This document shows, one piece after another, positions 1 to 7,593 of a stretch of 18,735 nt of DNA. The notes beneath the pieces were generated by a model, which was not told where the DNA came from, did not search any database, and saw nothing but the letters and a program-made list of their open reading frames with translations. The DNA comes from an uncultured Bacillus sp. (lineage in GTDB: Bacteria; Bacillota; Bacilli; Bacillales; Cytobacillaceae): positions 1-18,735 of the forward strand of contig CALCRD010000121.1 of the NCBI GenBank assembly GCA_937894355.1. Direction: 5' to 3'. Position 1 is the first letter of the stretch. Every line of letters begins with the position of its first letter. The position numbers and the translations under genes are program-made.

Positions 1-6
1 TTACTA

Positions 7-26
7 CCAAGGCGCTTGCGCTTTTC
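7..26. repeat. Possible 3' tail of a dispersed Bacillus repeat
   Basis: The motif CCAAGGCGCTTGCGCTTTTC contains the small palindrome GCGCTTGCGC. From memory, this string ends a repeat that is common between genes in Bacillus genomes. A similar string, CCAAGTCGCTTCCGCTTTT, occurs at 1245-1264 on the other side of ylxY in the same orientation. The rest of the element would lie upstream of the window. Identity with the known repeat is recollection, not a search result. Confidence 0.4.
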
Positions 27-120
27 TAATCCGAAAAAGGCTATTTAGAATTGCTTACTTTACTGTTAACGTTCTACCTTGTCCGAACCTTTCATAATCT
101 CTATGGAAGGGGGTAGATGT

Positions 121-1065
121 ATGAAGAAGCTAACTATATACATGATTATTGGACTGATTAGCCTCAGCATCGTTAATAGCCCATTATCCAATCAATATGT
201 ATCTATATTAAAATCAGATTCAATTGTTGTGGGAAAACAAAACAACAGGCTATACCAACAGATAATCAATAATAGTAAGGAATATTATGTTCCTGCAAGT
301 GATGCCAAGCTGGATCCAGTATGGAAGGCAACACCTGGGTATAATGGAATTGAAGTTAATATAGAAGCGTCCTATAAAAAAATGAAGAAAACGGGAATTT
401 TTAATGAAGAAAAGCTTGTTTTTGACCAGATTAAACCCAATGTTCATTTAGAAAATCTTAAAGCAGCTCCGATATATCGGGGAAATCCTGAGAAACCTAT
501 GGTCTCTTTTATTATTAATGTTGCTTGGGGAAACGAATATTTACCAGAGATGCTTGCCACATTAAAGAAATACAATATAACGACAAGCTTTTTTCTTGAG
601 GGAAGATGGGTCAAGGAAAACCCTGATTTGGCAAAAATGATTTCAGAATCTGGACATGAAATTGGAAATCATTCTTACACTCACCCTGATATGAAAAAAT
701 TGTCAGCAACTGAAATAAAGAATCAAATTGAAAAAACCAATATTGTCATAGAAGCAACGACTGGGAGGGTATGTAAATGGTTTGGTCCACCTAGCGGAAG
801 CTATAATGAAGATGTAATCAAAGTTGCCGATCAGACTGGCGTCCGAACCGTTCTTTGGAGTGTTGATACCATCGATTGGCAAAAGCCAATGCCTGAAACG
901 ATTATCCAACGTGTTGCCGGAAAAATTCACCCAGGAGCATTAATATTAATGCATCCAACAGAGTCTACTACGAAAGCATTAGAAGGGCTAATTCGGGTGG
1001 CTGAACAAAAAAATTATCAAATAAGTACTGTTTCTGACACAATATCGGAAGAAAGAGTATATTAA
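121..1065 (+). CDS. ylxY: YlxY-type polysaccharide deacetylase-like protein, catalytic motifs degenerate
   Basis: This is a 314-residue protein with one N-terminal hydrophobic segment (about residues 4-20, signal peptide or membrane anchor) and a C-terminal NodB-fold domain (about 127-305). I chose ATG 121 over the in-frame start at 79 because GGAAGGGGG (105-113) lies 7 bases upstream of it and the hydrophobic segment then begins the protein. Of the NodB motifs, the zinc histidines (HSYTH, 184-188), the VDTIDW block (248-253) and LMHP (276-279) are present. The usual TFDDG, which carries the catalytic aspartate, reads NVAWG (133-137), and the usual arginine motif RxPYG reads GPPSG (222-226). 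It is therefore probably a weak or non-hydrolytic cell-surface protein. The place before mlpA and ymxH is the conserved ylxY position, and expression during sporulation is plausible but not shown here. I am sure of the family and unsure of any enzyme activity. Confidence 0.85.
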   Translation: MKKLTIYMIIGLISLSIVNSPLSNQYVSILKSDSIVVGKQNNRLYQQIINNSKEYYVPASDAKLDPVWKATPGYNGIEVNIEASYKKMKKTGIFNEEKLVFDQIKPNVHLENLKAAPIYRGNPEKPMVSFIINVAWGNEYLPEMLATLKKYNITTSFFLEGRWVKENPDLAKMISESGHEIGNHSYTHPDMKKLSATEIKNQIEKTNIVIEATTGRVCKWFGPPSGSYNEDVIKVADQTGVRTVLWSVDTIDWQKPMPETIIQRVAGKIHPGALILMHPTESTTKALEGLIRVAEQKNYQISTVSDTISEERVY

Positions 1066-1230
1066 ATACAATAAAAAAAACATCATTTTGGAAAAAAAAC
1101 CAATAATAAGTTATACTTATTTAGCATTGAAATAATTTATTTATGTTGGAATGGTTACATAGTAGTGAGTTGTGACTGCCTCAGTTATTTTTTGGCTTTA
1201 GGTTAACAAACTTCTGGCCGACCTATTCTT

Positions 1231-1265
1231 TGCTTGTCAGGTTGCCCAAGTCGCTTCCGCTTTTT
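1231..1265. repeat. Degenerate copy of the repeat tail seen at 7-26
   Basis: TGCTTGTC at 1231-1238 followed by CCAAGTCGCTTCCGCTTTT resembles the end of the same Bacillus intergenic repeat. The remainder of the 1066-1285 gap is AT-rich, holds no convincing reading frame and may include a decayed body of the element (about 1160-1230). The repeat tail ends only 8 bases before the mlpA ribosome binding site. Confidence 0.35.
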
Positions 1266-1285
1266 ATTGAACAGGAGGAGTTATT

Positions 1286-2527
1286 TTGATTATTAAATAT
1301 ACTTGTCAAAATGGAGTAAGAGTTGTCCTTGAAAACATCCCCACTGTTCGTTCCGTCGCGATCGGTATTTGGATTGGAACAGGATCAAGAAACGAAACAC
1401 CCGAAATTAATGGTATTTCACACTTTTTGGAACATATGTTTTTTAAAGGAACTAAAACAAGGTCAGCTAGGGAAATTGCCGAATCATTTGATAGCATCGG
1501 CGGACAAGTAAATGCCTTTACTTCAAAGGAGTATACTTGTTATTATGCAAAGGTACTAGACAATCATGCCTCTTTTGCATTAGAAGTGTTAGCAGATATG
1601 TTTTTTAATTCCACCTTCGATGAAGAGGAATTAATGAAAGAGAAAAATGTTGTATTTGAAGAAATTAAAATGTACGAAGATACACCGGATGATATTGTTC
1701 ATGATTTATTGAGCAAAGCGATTTATGAAAATCATCCACTAGGTTATCCAATTTTAGGTACAGAGCAAACTTTACAAACATTTTCATCTGAAACACTTAA
1801 GAAATACGTATCTGAGGCTTATACACCTGAAAATGTGGTAGTTTCGATTGCCGGAAATATTTCTGAGGCATTTATTAAACAGGTTGAAAGCTATTTCGGT
1901 TCCTATCAGGGCCAAAGAAATGCAAGTTTGTTTGCCAATCATAGCCCAGATTTTAACACTAATCAAATATCAAGAAAAAAAGAAACAGAACAGGCTCATT
2001 TGTGTATCGGATACCAAGGTCTCAAAGTTGGTCACGATGATATTTATAGTCTAATTGTGTTAAATAATATTTTGGGCGGAAGTATGAGTTCCAGATTGTT
2101 TCAAGAAGTTAGAGAACAGCGTGGTCTAGCTTATTCCGTATTTTCTTATCATTCTGCATATCAAGACAATGGCATTGTGACTATTTATGGCGGTACAGGT
2201 GCAAAACAGCTAGATTTACTTTTTGATACTATTCAAGAAACACTAGGGAAATTAAAGGATTCTGGTATAACCGATAAAGAATTAAATAATAGTAAAGAAC
2301 AATTAAAAGGCAGCTTAATGCTTAGTTTGGAAAGTACCAATAGTCGCATGAGCCGCAATGGGAAAAATGAATTAATATTAAGCAGACATCGTTCGCTTGA
2401 TGAAATCGTTTCTCAAATTGATTGTGTATCAAAGCCAAGTGTTGATGAACTGACTAACAGGATTTTTGATGATAATTATTCAATTGCCTTAGTAAGTCCC
2501 GACGGTAAGTTGCCGAAGAATCTATAA
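1286..2527 (+). CDS. mlpA: M16-family zinc metallopeptidase MlpA
   Basis: This 413-residue peptidase has the mitochondrial-processing-peptidase-like M16 architecture of two related halves. The inverted zinc motif HFLEH is at residues 46-50, and the distal zinc ligand is Glu125 or Glu126 in NVVFEEIKMYED. The C-terminal half holds the conserved segment LGGSMSSRLFQEVREQRGLAY (about 260-280), which helps bind substrate in M16 enzymes. Translation starts at TTG 1286; AGGAGGAG (1273-1280) lies 5 bases upstream and no better start exists. The length matches the B. subtilis MlpA family (about 409). The cytosolic protein is usually annotated as a processing protease, and in B. subtilis it has been linked to regulation of extracellular protease genes. 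A terminator follows the stop directly. Confidence 0.93.
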   Translation: MIIKYTCQNGVRVVLENIPTVRSVAIGIWIGTGSRNETPEINGISHFLEHMFFKGTKTRSAREIAESFDSIGGQVNAFTSKEYTCYYAKVLDNHASFALEVLADMFFNSTFDEEELMKEKNVVFEEIKMYEDTPDDIVHDLLSKAIYENHPLGYPILGTEQTLQTFSSETLKKYVSEAYTPENVVVSIAGNISEAFIKQVESYFGSYQGQRNASLFANHSPDFNTNQISRKKETEQAHLCIGYQGLKVGHDDIYSLIVLNNILGGSMSSRLFQEVREQRGLAYSVFSYHSAYQDNGIVTIYGGTGAKQLDLLFDTIQETLGKLKDSGITDKELNNSKEQLKGSLMLSLESTNSRMSRNGKNELILSRHRSLDEIVSQIDCVSKPSVDELTNRIFDDNYSIALVSPDGKLPKNL

Positions 2528-2540
2528 AAACAAAAATAAA

Positions 2541-2580
2541 AAAACAGGCTATCGAAATATTGCGATGGCATGTTTTTTTA
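2541..2580 (+). terminator. Rho-independent terminator after mlpA
   Basis: AACAGGCTATCG pairs with CGATGGCATGTT (one mismatch, one G-U pair) and is followed by seven or more T. The A-rich stretch on its 5' side means it may also work in the opposite direction. Confidence 0.85.
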
Positions 2581-2669
2581 TTTTTGTCTTAACAGTTGCC
2601 GTTTTATTAGTCTAAAACCTTGGCATCCCCGATAAAATATAGTGAGGACAATGAAACGGGGGCAGAATC

Positions 2670-2924
2670 ATGAAATTGAGCGAGTTAAGCGGAAAAGAAA
2701 TAGTTGATGCAAAGCGCGCTGAACGCCTTGGAGTGTTAGGTCAGACAGACTTGGAAATTAATGAGAAAACTGGCCAAATAGAAGCATTATTAATTCCTAC
2801 ATTAAAATGGTTCGGTTTTAGAAAACAAGGTTCCGAAGTCCGAGTGCCTTGGCGCCATATAAAAAAGATAGGCAATGACATGATTATCCTTGATATACCC
2901 GAAGAAGATACCGAACTGGAATAA
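2670..2924 (+). CDS. ymxH: YlmC/YmxH family PRC-barrel-like small protein
   Basis: This 84-residue protein belongs to the YlmC/YmxH sporulation-associated group, a short PRC-barrel-like beta domain. Typical features are the opening KLSELSGKEIVD, GxLGQTDLEIN (about 22-32), the FGFRKQG stretch and the PWRHIKKIGNDMIILD end. The start ATG 2670 is preceded by a G-rich weak site (CGGGGGC, 2657-2663). It sits alone between two terminators, so it is probably monocistronic; I could not define a convincing promoter in the 90 bases upstream. Its position between mlpA and spoVFA is the conserved one in Bacillus. The molecular function is unknown, and the conservation in spore formers is established knowledge rather than anything visible here. 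Confidence 0.88.
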   Translation: MKLSELSGKEIVDAKRAERLGVLGQTDLEINEKTGQIEALLIPTLKWFGFRKQGSEVRVPWRHIKKIGNDMIILDIPEEDTELE

Positions 2925-3025
2925 ACAAAACCATCCGTTGAGGGGAACTACTTAACGTTAAAGTAAGCTGAAAATTATCGTTTTTTTTCGTGGGTTCACT
3001 TTTGAATGTTTTTTTAAAAATAATG

Positions 3026-3068
3026 GAAAAAACAGAGTATCCTTTAGGATTCACTCTGTTTTTTTTGC
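3026..3068 (+). terminator. Rho-independent terminator after ymxH
   Basis: ACAGAGT-ATCC, loop TTTA, GGAT-C-ACTCTGT form a stem of 11 pairs with one bulge, flanked by A5 upstream and T9 downstream. It may be bidirectional. It isolates the spoVF promoter from ymxH transcription. Confidence 0.88.
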
Positions 3069-3127
3069 CAAAATTTAAGTTACCTAAGTAATATGCTGAT
3101 TTTTTGAGTGTCTTTGTTAAGAAAGCT

Positions 3128-3156
3128 CACCGAATTCCTGTTGTTAACATAAAATG
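3128..3156 (+). promoter_or_regulatory. Sigma-K-like promoter for the spoVF operon
   Basis: CACC (3128-3131), 16 bases, then CATAAAATG (3148-3156) fits the sigma-K consensus mACm-N16/17-CATAnnnTA at all but the last position. Transcription would start near 3163, about 45 bases before the spoVFA start codon. Late mother-cell expression of dipicolinate synthase is established for B. subtilis, which supports the assignment. No transcript data were seen. Confidence 0.65.
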
Positions 3157-3208
3157 TTGAAGCAAATCAATTCCTGTTTGGATTTTTAGAAAAAGAAGGT
3201 GGTTATTC

Positions 3209-4114
3209 ATGCTGACAGGGATGCAAATCGCAATAATTGGCGGTGATGCAAGACAGCTAGAGATCATCCGGAAGCTTATTGAATTGGATGCAAAGCTTTC
3301 ATTAATCGGTTTTGAACAGCTTGATCATGCTTTCACTGGAGCAGTAAAGGAAAAAATGGGGGATTTTGATTTTTCTATTGTAGATGCAATTATTCTTCCA
3401 GTCCCGGGGACTAATCTAAATGGACAAATTGAAACCATTTTTTCAAACGAAAAAGTAATATTGACTGAAGAAATTATCGAGAGAACACCACAGCACTGTA
3501 CGGTTTACTCTGGTATTAGTAATTCTTACCTTAATGGTATAACCAAAAAGACTAATCGCCGCCTAGTAAAATTATTTGAACGTGATGATGTGGCTATATA
3601 CAATTCAATCCCCACTGTGGAAGGGACGATCATGCTGGCCATTCAACACACTGATTTTACCATTCATGGTTCCAATATCGTTGTTCTTGGACTTGGTAGA
3701 GTCGGAATGAGCGTAGCAAGAACGTTCAGTGCACTCGGAGCAAAAGTGAAAGTGGGAGCAAGAAAAAGTGAGCATATAGCTCGCATAACAGAAATGGGGT
3801 TGACACCATTTCTATTAACAGAGCTTGAGAAGAATGTCGGAGACACCGATATCTTTATCAATACGATTCCTTTTCCGATTGTCACTGCGTCGGTAATTTC
3901 CAAAATGCCTCCCCACACTCTAATCATCGACCTCGCATCAAAGCCCGGTGGAACTGATTTTCGATATGCTGAAAAAAGAGGGATAAAGGCCATTCTCGCA
4001 CCTGGGCTACCTGGGATTGTCGCTCCAAAGACGGCAGGTCAGATTCTTGCCAATGTACTTTCAAAATTGCTTATGGATGACAAACTGAATGGAAAGGGGA
4101 AGAATAAGACATGA
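3209..4114 (+). CDS. spoVFA: Dipicolinate synthase subunit A
   Basis: This 301-residue subunit of dipicolinate synthase (DpaA) works in the mother cell during late sporulation. With DpaB it oxidises 4-hydroxy-tetrahydrodipicolinate, the DapA product, to dipicolinic acid for the spore core. An N-terminal domain with the motif IIGGDARQLEIIRKL (9-23) precedes a Rossmann NAD(P)-binding domain with VVLGLGRVGMSVAR (158-171). The closing block LAPGLPGIVAPKTAGQIL is also characteristic. Start ATG 3209 has AGAAGGTGG (3194-3202) 6 bases upstream. The length agrees with the B. subtilis protein (297). The stop overlaps the spoVFB start as ATGA, so the two are translationally coupled. The upstream sigma-K-like promoter and the following asd-dapG-dapA genes fit a dipicolinate pathway cluster. 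Confidence 0.97.
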   Translation: MLTGMQIAIIGGDARQLEIIRKLIELDAKLSLIGFEQLDHAFTGAVKEKMGDFDFSIVDAIILPVPGTNLNGQIETIFSNEKVILTEEIIERTPQHCTVYSGISNSYLNGITKKTNRRLVKLFERDDVAIYNSIPTVEGTIMLAIQHTDFTIHGSNIVVLGLGRVGMSVARTFSALGAKVKVGARKSEHIARITEMGLTPFLLTELEKNVGDTDIFINTIPFPIVTASVISKMPPHTLIIDLASKPGGTDFRYAEKRGIKAILAPGLPGIVAPKTAGQILANVLSKLLMDDKLNGKGKNKT

Positions 4115-4704
4115 GTTTAGCTGGCAAAAGAATTGGATTTGGCTTAACCGGATCCCATTGCACCTATGATGCCGTATACCCAGAGATCGAGAAGCTTGTA
4201 AGGGCGAATGCCGATGTGATTCCGGTGGTCACTTTTACCGTTAAAAATACAGAGACCCGATTTGGTAAAGGGGAAGATTGGATTGCAAGGATTGAATCGT
4301 TGACCGGTAATAAAGCGATTGACTCTATTGTGAAAGCAGAACCACTTGGACCAAGGACTCCTCTTGATTGTATGGTTATTGCCCCACTAACTGGAGTTTC
4401 AATGAGTAAATTTGCTAATGCAATGAATGATTCCCCAGTTTTAATGGCCGCGAAAGCAACTTTAAGAAATCAAAAGCCTGTTGTGCTGGGAATTTCTACT
4501 AACGATGCGCTTGGACTAAATGGAATGAATTTGATGCGACTTATGGCAGCAAAACATGTTTACTTCATTCCATTCGGGCAAGATGACCCAACCAACAAGC
4601 CAAATTCGATGGTTGCACGGATGGGTTTACTAGAAGATACAATACATGCAGCAATTAATGGAAGACAGCTTCAGCCTGTTCTAGTCGAAAAATATCGTGA
4701 TTAA
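4111..4704 (+). CDS. spoVFB: Dipicolinate synthase subunit B (flavoprotein-like)
   Basis: This 197-residue subunit B of dipicolinate synthase (DpaB) has a flavoprotein (HFCD) fold. Visible features are the opening GKRIGFGLTGSHCTYDAV (5-22) with the nucleotide-binding glycine turn, and the IAPLTGVSMSKFANAMNDSP segment (about 90-109) typical of this fold. Its ATG is inside the stop region of spoVFA (4-base overlap), so the partners are made in balanced amounts. The length is close to the B. subtilis protein (200). The 191 bases that follow hold an AT-rich probable promoter and a hairpin rather than a strong terminator, so late mother-cell transcripts could run on into asd. Confidence 0.96.
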   Translation: MSLAGKRIGFGLTGSHCTYDAVYPEIEKLVRANADVIPVVTFTVKNTETRFGKGEDWIARIESLTGNKAIDSIVKAEPLGPRTPLDCMVIAPLTGVSMSKFANAMNDSPVLMAAKATLRNQKPVVLGISTNDALGLNGMNLMRLMAAKHVYFIPFGQDDPTNKPNSMVARMGLLEDTIHAAINGRQLQPVLVEKYRD

Positions 4705-4743
4705 CAAATTCACAAAATGATTTTTCTAGCAATTCAGTAAAAA

Positions 4744-4780
4744 TTGATTCCTTAAAGAACTGATTATGTTAAAATATAAA
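4744..4780 (+). promoter_or_regulatory. Probable vegetative promoter region for asd
   Basis: TTGATT (4744-4749) could be a -35 box. The AT-rich run from 4767 contains TGTTAA, TAAAAT and TATAAA, of which TATAAA (4775-4780) is the best -10 but pairs better with a poor -35 (TTAAAG, 4752-4757). The exact pairing is unclear. A separate promoter here makes sense because lysine and cell-wall synthesis need asd in growing cells. Confidence 0.4.
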
Positions 4781-4794
4781 ATAATATAAATATT

Positions 4795-4828
4795 GACGGC
4801 AATCCGTTAAATGACTAAAGTTGCTGTC
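4795..4828 (+). promoter_or_regulatory. Hairpin in the asd leader
   Basis: GACGGCAA (4795-4802) pairs with TTGCTGTC (4821-4828), with one G-U pair and an 18-base loop, followed by a modest T-rich run. It may be a weak attenuator or only a stem in the leader. It lacks the size and conserved features of a lysine riboswitch. Confidence 0.3.
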
Positions 4829-4895
4829 TTTACTTTAAATTTATCAAAAAATGCTAGAAAAAACATACGATTGGACACGGAAGGGGTTTCTAATA

Positions 4896-5942
4896 ATGAA
4901 CCAAATTAAAGGTTATCATGTTGCTGTTGTTGGGGCGACAGGAGCAGTTGGACAACAAATGCTACAAACACTTGCTACAAAAAATTTTCCTATTTCAAAA
5001 TTAACTTTATTGTCGTCTGCACGTTCTGCTGGTAAAGTAATCCAATTCAAAGGTGAGGAAATTATTATTCAGGAAGCAAAACCTGAGAGCTTTGAAGGGG
5101 TAGACATCGCTTTATTTAGCGCAGGTGGTAATATTTCTAAACTATTAGCTCCAGAGGCTGTAAAACGCGGAGCAATCGTTGTAGATAATACAAGTGCCTT
5201 CCGCATGGATGCAGATGTACCACTTGTCGTTCCAGAAGTAAATGAGGAAGATTTACGCAATCATAATGGCATCATTGCAAATCCAAATTGTTCAACCATT
5301 CAAATGGTTGTGGCCTTAGAACCTATTCGACAAAATTATGGTCTGAAGAAAGTAATTGTTTCCACTTATCAAGCTGTGTCAGGCTCAGGTGCTGCAGCGG
5401 TTGAGGAATTAAATTCACAAACAAAAGCCATTGTGAACGGGGAAGAATTTGAACCAAAAATTTTACCTGTTAAATCAGATGTTTTACATTATCAAATTGC
5501 TTTCAATGCGATTCCACAAATTGATAAATTTGAAGACAATGGTTATACCTTTGAAGAAATGAAAATGATTAATGAAACAAAAAAAATCATGCATTTACCA
5601 GAGCTAGCTGTTGCAGCTACTTGCGTTCGAATTCCTGTAGCAACTGGTCATTCTGAATCTGTTTATTTCGAAATAGAAAAAGAAGGAGTTCAGGTTTCAG
5701 ATATCAAGGAATTATTAGAAAATTCACCTGGTATTGTATTACAAGATAAGCCTGAACAACAACTTTATCCTTTGGCTACAGAATGTATCGGCAAAGGTGA
5801 CGTATTTGTAGGCCGTATCCGTAAAGACTTAGATGTGGAAACAGGCGTTCATATGTGGGTTGTCGCTGATAACTTATTAAAAGGTGCAGCATGGAACTCC
5901 GTTCAAATTGCCGAAAGCTTAATTAAATTAGGATTGGTATAA
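4896..5942 (+). CDS. asd: Aspartate-semialdehyde dehydrogenase
   Basis: This 348-residue enzyme reduces aspartyl phosphate to aspartate 4-semialdehyde with NADPH, the second step from aspartate to diaminopimelate, lysine, threonine and methionine. The N-terminal Rossmann motif is VVGATGAVGQQML (11-23). The catalytic cysteine is Cys132 in NPNCSTIQM, and the catalytic His is probably His252 in VATGHSESVYF. I place the start at ATG 4896 (MNQIKGYHVAVVG), not at the in-frame 4851, because GGAAGGGG (4879-4886) stands 9 bases upstream and the length then matches B. subtilis Asd (346). It lies between spoVFB and dapG as in B. subtilis, but here a 134 bp repeat separates it from dapG. Confidence 0.97.
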   Translation: MNQIKGYHVAVVGATGAVGQQMLQTLATKNFPISKLTLLSSARSAGKVIQFKGEEIIIQEAKPESFEGVDIALFSAGGNISKLLAPEAVKRGAIVVDNTSAFRMDADVPLVVPEVNEEDLRNHNGIIANPNCSTIQMVVALEPIRQNYGLKKVIVSTYQAVSGSGAAAVEELNSQTKAIVNGEEFEPKILPVKSDVLHYQIAFNAIPQIDKFEDNGYTFEEMKMINETKKIMHLPELAVAATCVRIPVATGHSESVYFEIEKEGVQVSDIKELLENSPGIVLQDKPEQQLYPLATECIGKGDVFVGRIRKDLDVETGVHMWVVADNLLKGAAWNSVQIAESLIKLGLV

Positions 5943-5982
5943 TAATAGCTGCTGTTAATGATATATATTGATTTTGAACACA

Positions 5983-6116
5983 CTGTTGATTGGAGCGGAA
6001 GACACGCAGACTCCTGCAGGAGCACGAGCTGAGTGAGACTCCGAAGGAAGGAACGACCGAAGGAGGCTCACGGGTGAGCCTGCGGAAAGCGGAGTGTCTG
6101 GAGCGGAAATCAACAG
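5983..6116. repeat. Structured dispersed repeat, copy A
   Basis: This 134 bp element begins CTGTTGATTGGAGCGG and ends GGAGCGGAAATCAACAG, so its ends are inverted repeats. Inside are the palindrome CTCCTGCAGGAG, the stem GTGAGaCTCC/GGAGgCTCAC and the outer stem AGACAC/GTGTCT. It is much richer in G+C than its surroundings. Two further copies are at 11844-11976 and 14575-14708. It has no credible reading frame and resembles a miniature inverted-repeat (MITE-like) or REP-like element widespread in Bacillus. With the hairpin at 6149-6177 it fills most of the asd-dapG gap; the rest (6178-6310) is AT-rich leader with an ACAGGTCCTGT palindrome at 6283-6293. Confidence 0.85.
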
Positions 6117-6148
6117 TTCAGTTTAACAACGCCTAATAATTTAAGTGG

Positions 6149-6177
6149 AAGCGCCCGGGTTAGTGACTTGGGCGCTT
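6149..6177 (+). other. GC-rich hairpin between asd and dapG
   Basis: AAGCGCCC (6149-6156) pairs perfectly with GGGCGCTT (6170-6177). The bases after it are not a T-run, so it is at best a weak terminator and may be a pause or processing site in the asd-dapG transcript. Confidence 0.45.
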
Positions 6178-6322
6178 AGCTTAACAATGGTAAGAATAAT
6201 ACCTGTTAATAACATATATTATCTATTTCCTTTATCTAGTAGCTCTTTTTTTCCTTTATATACTTATTCATGCGGCGAGGGAACAGGTCCTGTCTGATAT
6301 TATGATCTAGAAGGTGTTCCTA

Positions 6323-7552
6323 TTGAAAATGATTGTTCAAAAATTTGGTGGCACTTCATTACGCGATGAAAAGAGCCGTCAAAATGCCAAACGCCATATT
6401 GAAAATGCGGTTTCCGAAGGTTATAAAGTGATTGTGGTTGTCTCCGCTATGGGGCGTTCTGGAGAGCCATACGCTACTGACACTCTTTTGGGACTAATAA
6501 AAGGAAATGCCAGTAAGATATCGAAAAGAGAACTTGATTTATTGTTATCTTGTGGGGAAATGATATCATGTGTGGTTTTTACCAATCTGTTGCTTGAATC
6601 TGGAATTAAAGCTGTTTCGTTAACTGGAGCGCAAGCAGGTTTCCGAACAAACAGTGATCATACCAATGCCAAAATTATTGAATTGGAATGTGCCAGATTA
6701 CTTAGCGAACTAGAAAATGTCGATGTTGTTGTTGTTGCGGGCTTTCAAGGAGCCGCCAAAAATGGTGATATCACCACAATTGGGCGAGGTGGTAGCGACA
6801 CATCAGCCGCAGCTCTAGGTGCAGCACTCAATGCCGAGTGGATAGATATTTTTACAGATGTAAATGGAATTATGACGGCAGATCCTCGAATTGCTGAAAA
6901 TGCCCGTTCATTATCTGTCGTTACCTATACAGAGGTTTGTAATTTGGCTTATCAGGGGGCCAAGGTGATTCACCCACGGGCAGTGGAAATTGCGATGCAG
7001 GCAAAAATTCCCCTGCGAATTCGAGCTACCAATGGTGCGGTAACGGAAACTGGTACACTTGTCACCACGGATAATTTAACCAAACGGGGGCGTAGTTTAC
7101 GAGAACGAACTGTCACAGGAATTGCTCATGTACAAAACCTAACCCAAATTAAGGTGTTTGCTAAAAAGGAACAATACAATCTTCAATCAGAAGTTTTTAA
7201 AGCTATGGCTAATGAAAATATTAGCGTCGATTTTATCAATATATCGCCAAATGGCGTTGTATATACTGTAACAGAAGAAACGGCAAACAAAGCAGAAGTA
7301 GTGCTAAGAGAGCTGGGACATGAACCAATCATTGTTAGAAAATGTGCAAAAGTATCTGTAGTTGGAGCAGGAATGGCAGGAGTACCTGGGGTTACCTCGA
7401 AAATTGTAACAGCACTTTCTGAAAAAGAAATTCGCATTTTACAATCTGCAGATAGTCATACAACGATATGGGTACTTGTAAAACAAGAGGATATTGCCAA
7501 AGCTGTTAATGCTTTACATGATGCTTTCGAGTTAGAAAAAGAAATAGTTTAA
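6323..7552 (+). CDS. dapG: Aspartokinase I (diaminopimelate-type)
   Basis: This 409-residue aspartate kinase phosphorylates aspartate, the first committed step to diaminopimelate and dipicolinate. The kinase signature KFGGTS is at residues 7-12, and the conserved TTIGRGGSDTSA stretch (about 152-163) lies in the amino-acid kinase fold. Two C-terminal ACT-type regulatory domains (roughly 265-405) carry VSVVGAGMAGVPGVTSKIV. I choose TTG 6323: AGAAGGTGT (6309-6317) is 5 bases upstream and the product then opens MKMIVQKFGG, which aligns residue for residue with B. subtilis DapG. The alternatives are GTG 6314 and ATG 6329. The B. subtilis orthologue is inhibited by meso-diaminopimelate. A 41-base gap to dapA indicates co-transcription. 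Confidence 0.95.
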   Translation: MKMIVQKFGGTSLRDEKSRQNAKRHIENAVSEGYKVIVVVSAMGRSGEPYATDTLLGLIKGNASKISKRELDLLLSCGEMISCVVFTNLLLESGIKAVSLTGAQAGFRTNSDHTNAKIIELECARLLSELENVDVVVVAGFQGAAKNGDITTIGRGGSDTSAAALGAALNAEWIDIFTDVNGIMTADPRIAENARSLSVVTYTEVCNLAYQGAKVIHPRAVEIAMQAKIPLRIRATNGAVTETGTLVTTDNLTKRGRSLRERTVTGIAHVQNLTQIKVFAKKEQYNLQSEVFKAMANENISVDFINISPNGVVYTVTEETANKAEVVLRELGHEPIIVRKCAKVSVVGAGMAGVPGVTSKIVTALSEKEIRILQSADSHTTIWVLVKQEDIAKAVNALHDAFELEKEIV

Positions 7553-7593
7553 GTAGAATAAGCTGATTATTTATGGGTAAAAGGAGTGACAAA

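Noticed and set aside
2581..2669. A sporulation promoter for ymxH using GATAAAATA at 2631-2639
   Set aside because: It resembles sigma-E and sigma-K -10 boxes, but no matching -35 element lies at the right distance.
3664..3993. A 109-codon open frame on the - strand
   Set aside because: It is a shadow of the conserved spoVFA reading frame.
4705..4895. Lysine riboswitch upstream of asd
   Set aside because: The gap is too short and lacks the conserved multi-helix core; only one simple hairpin is visible.
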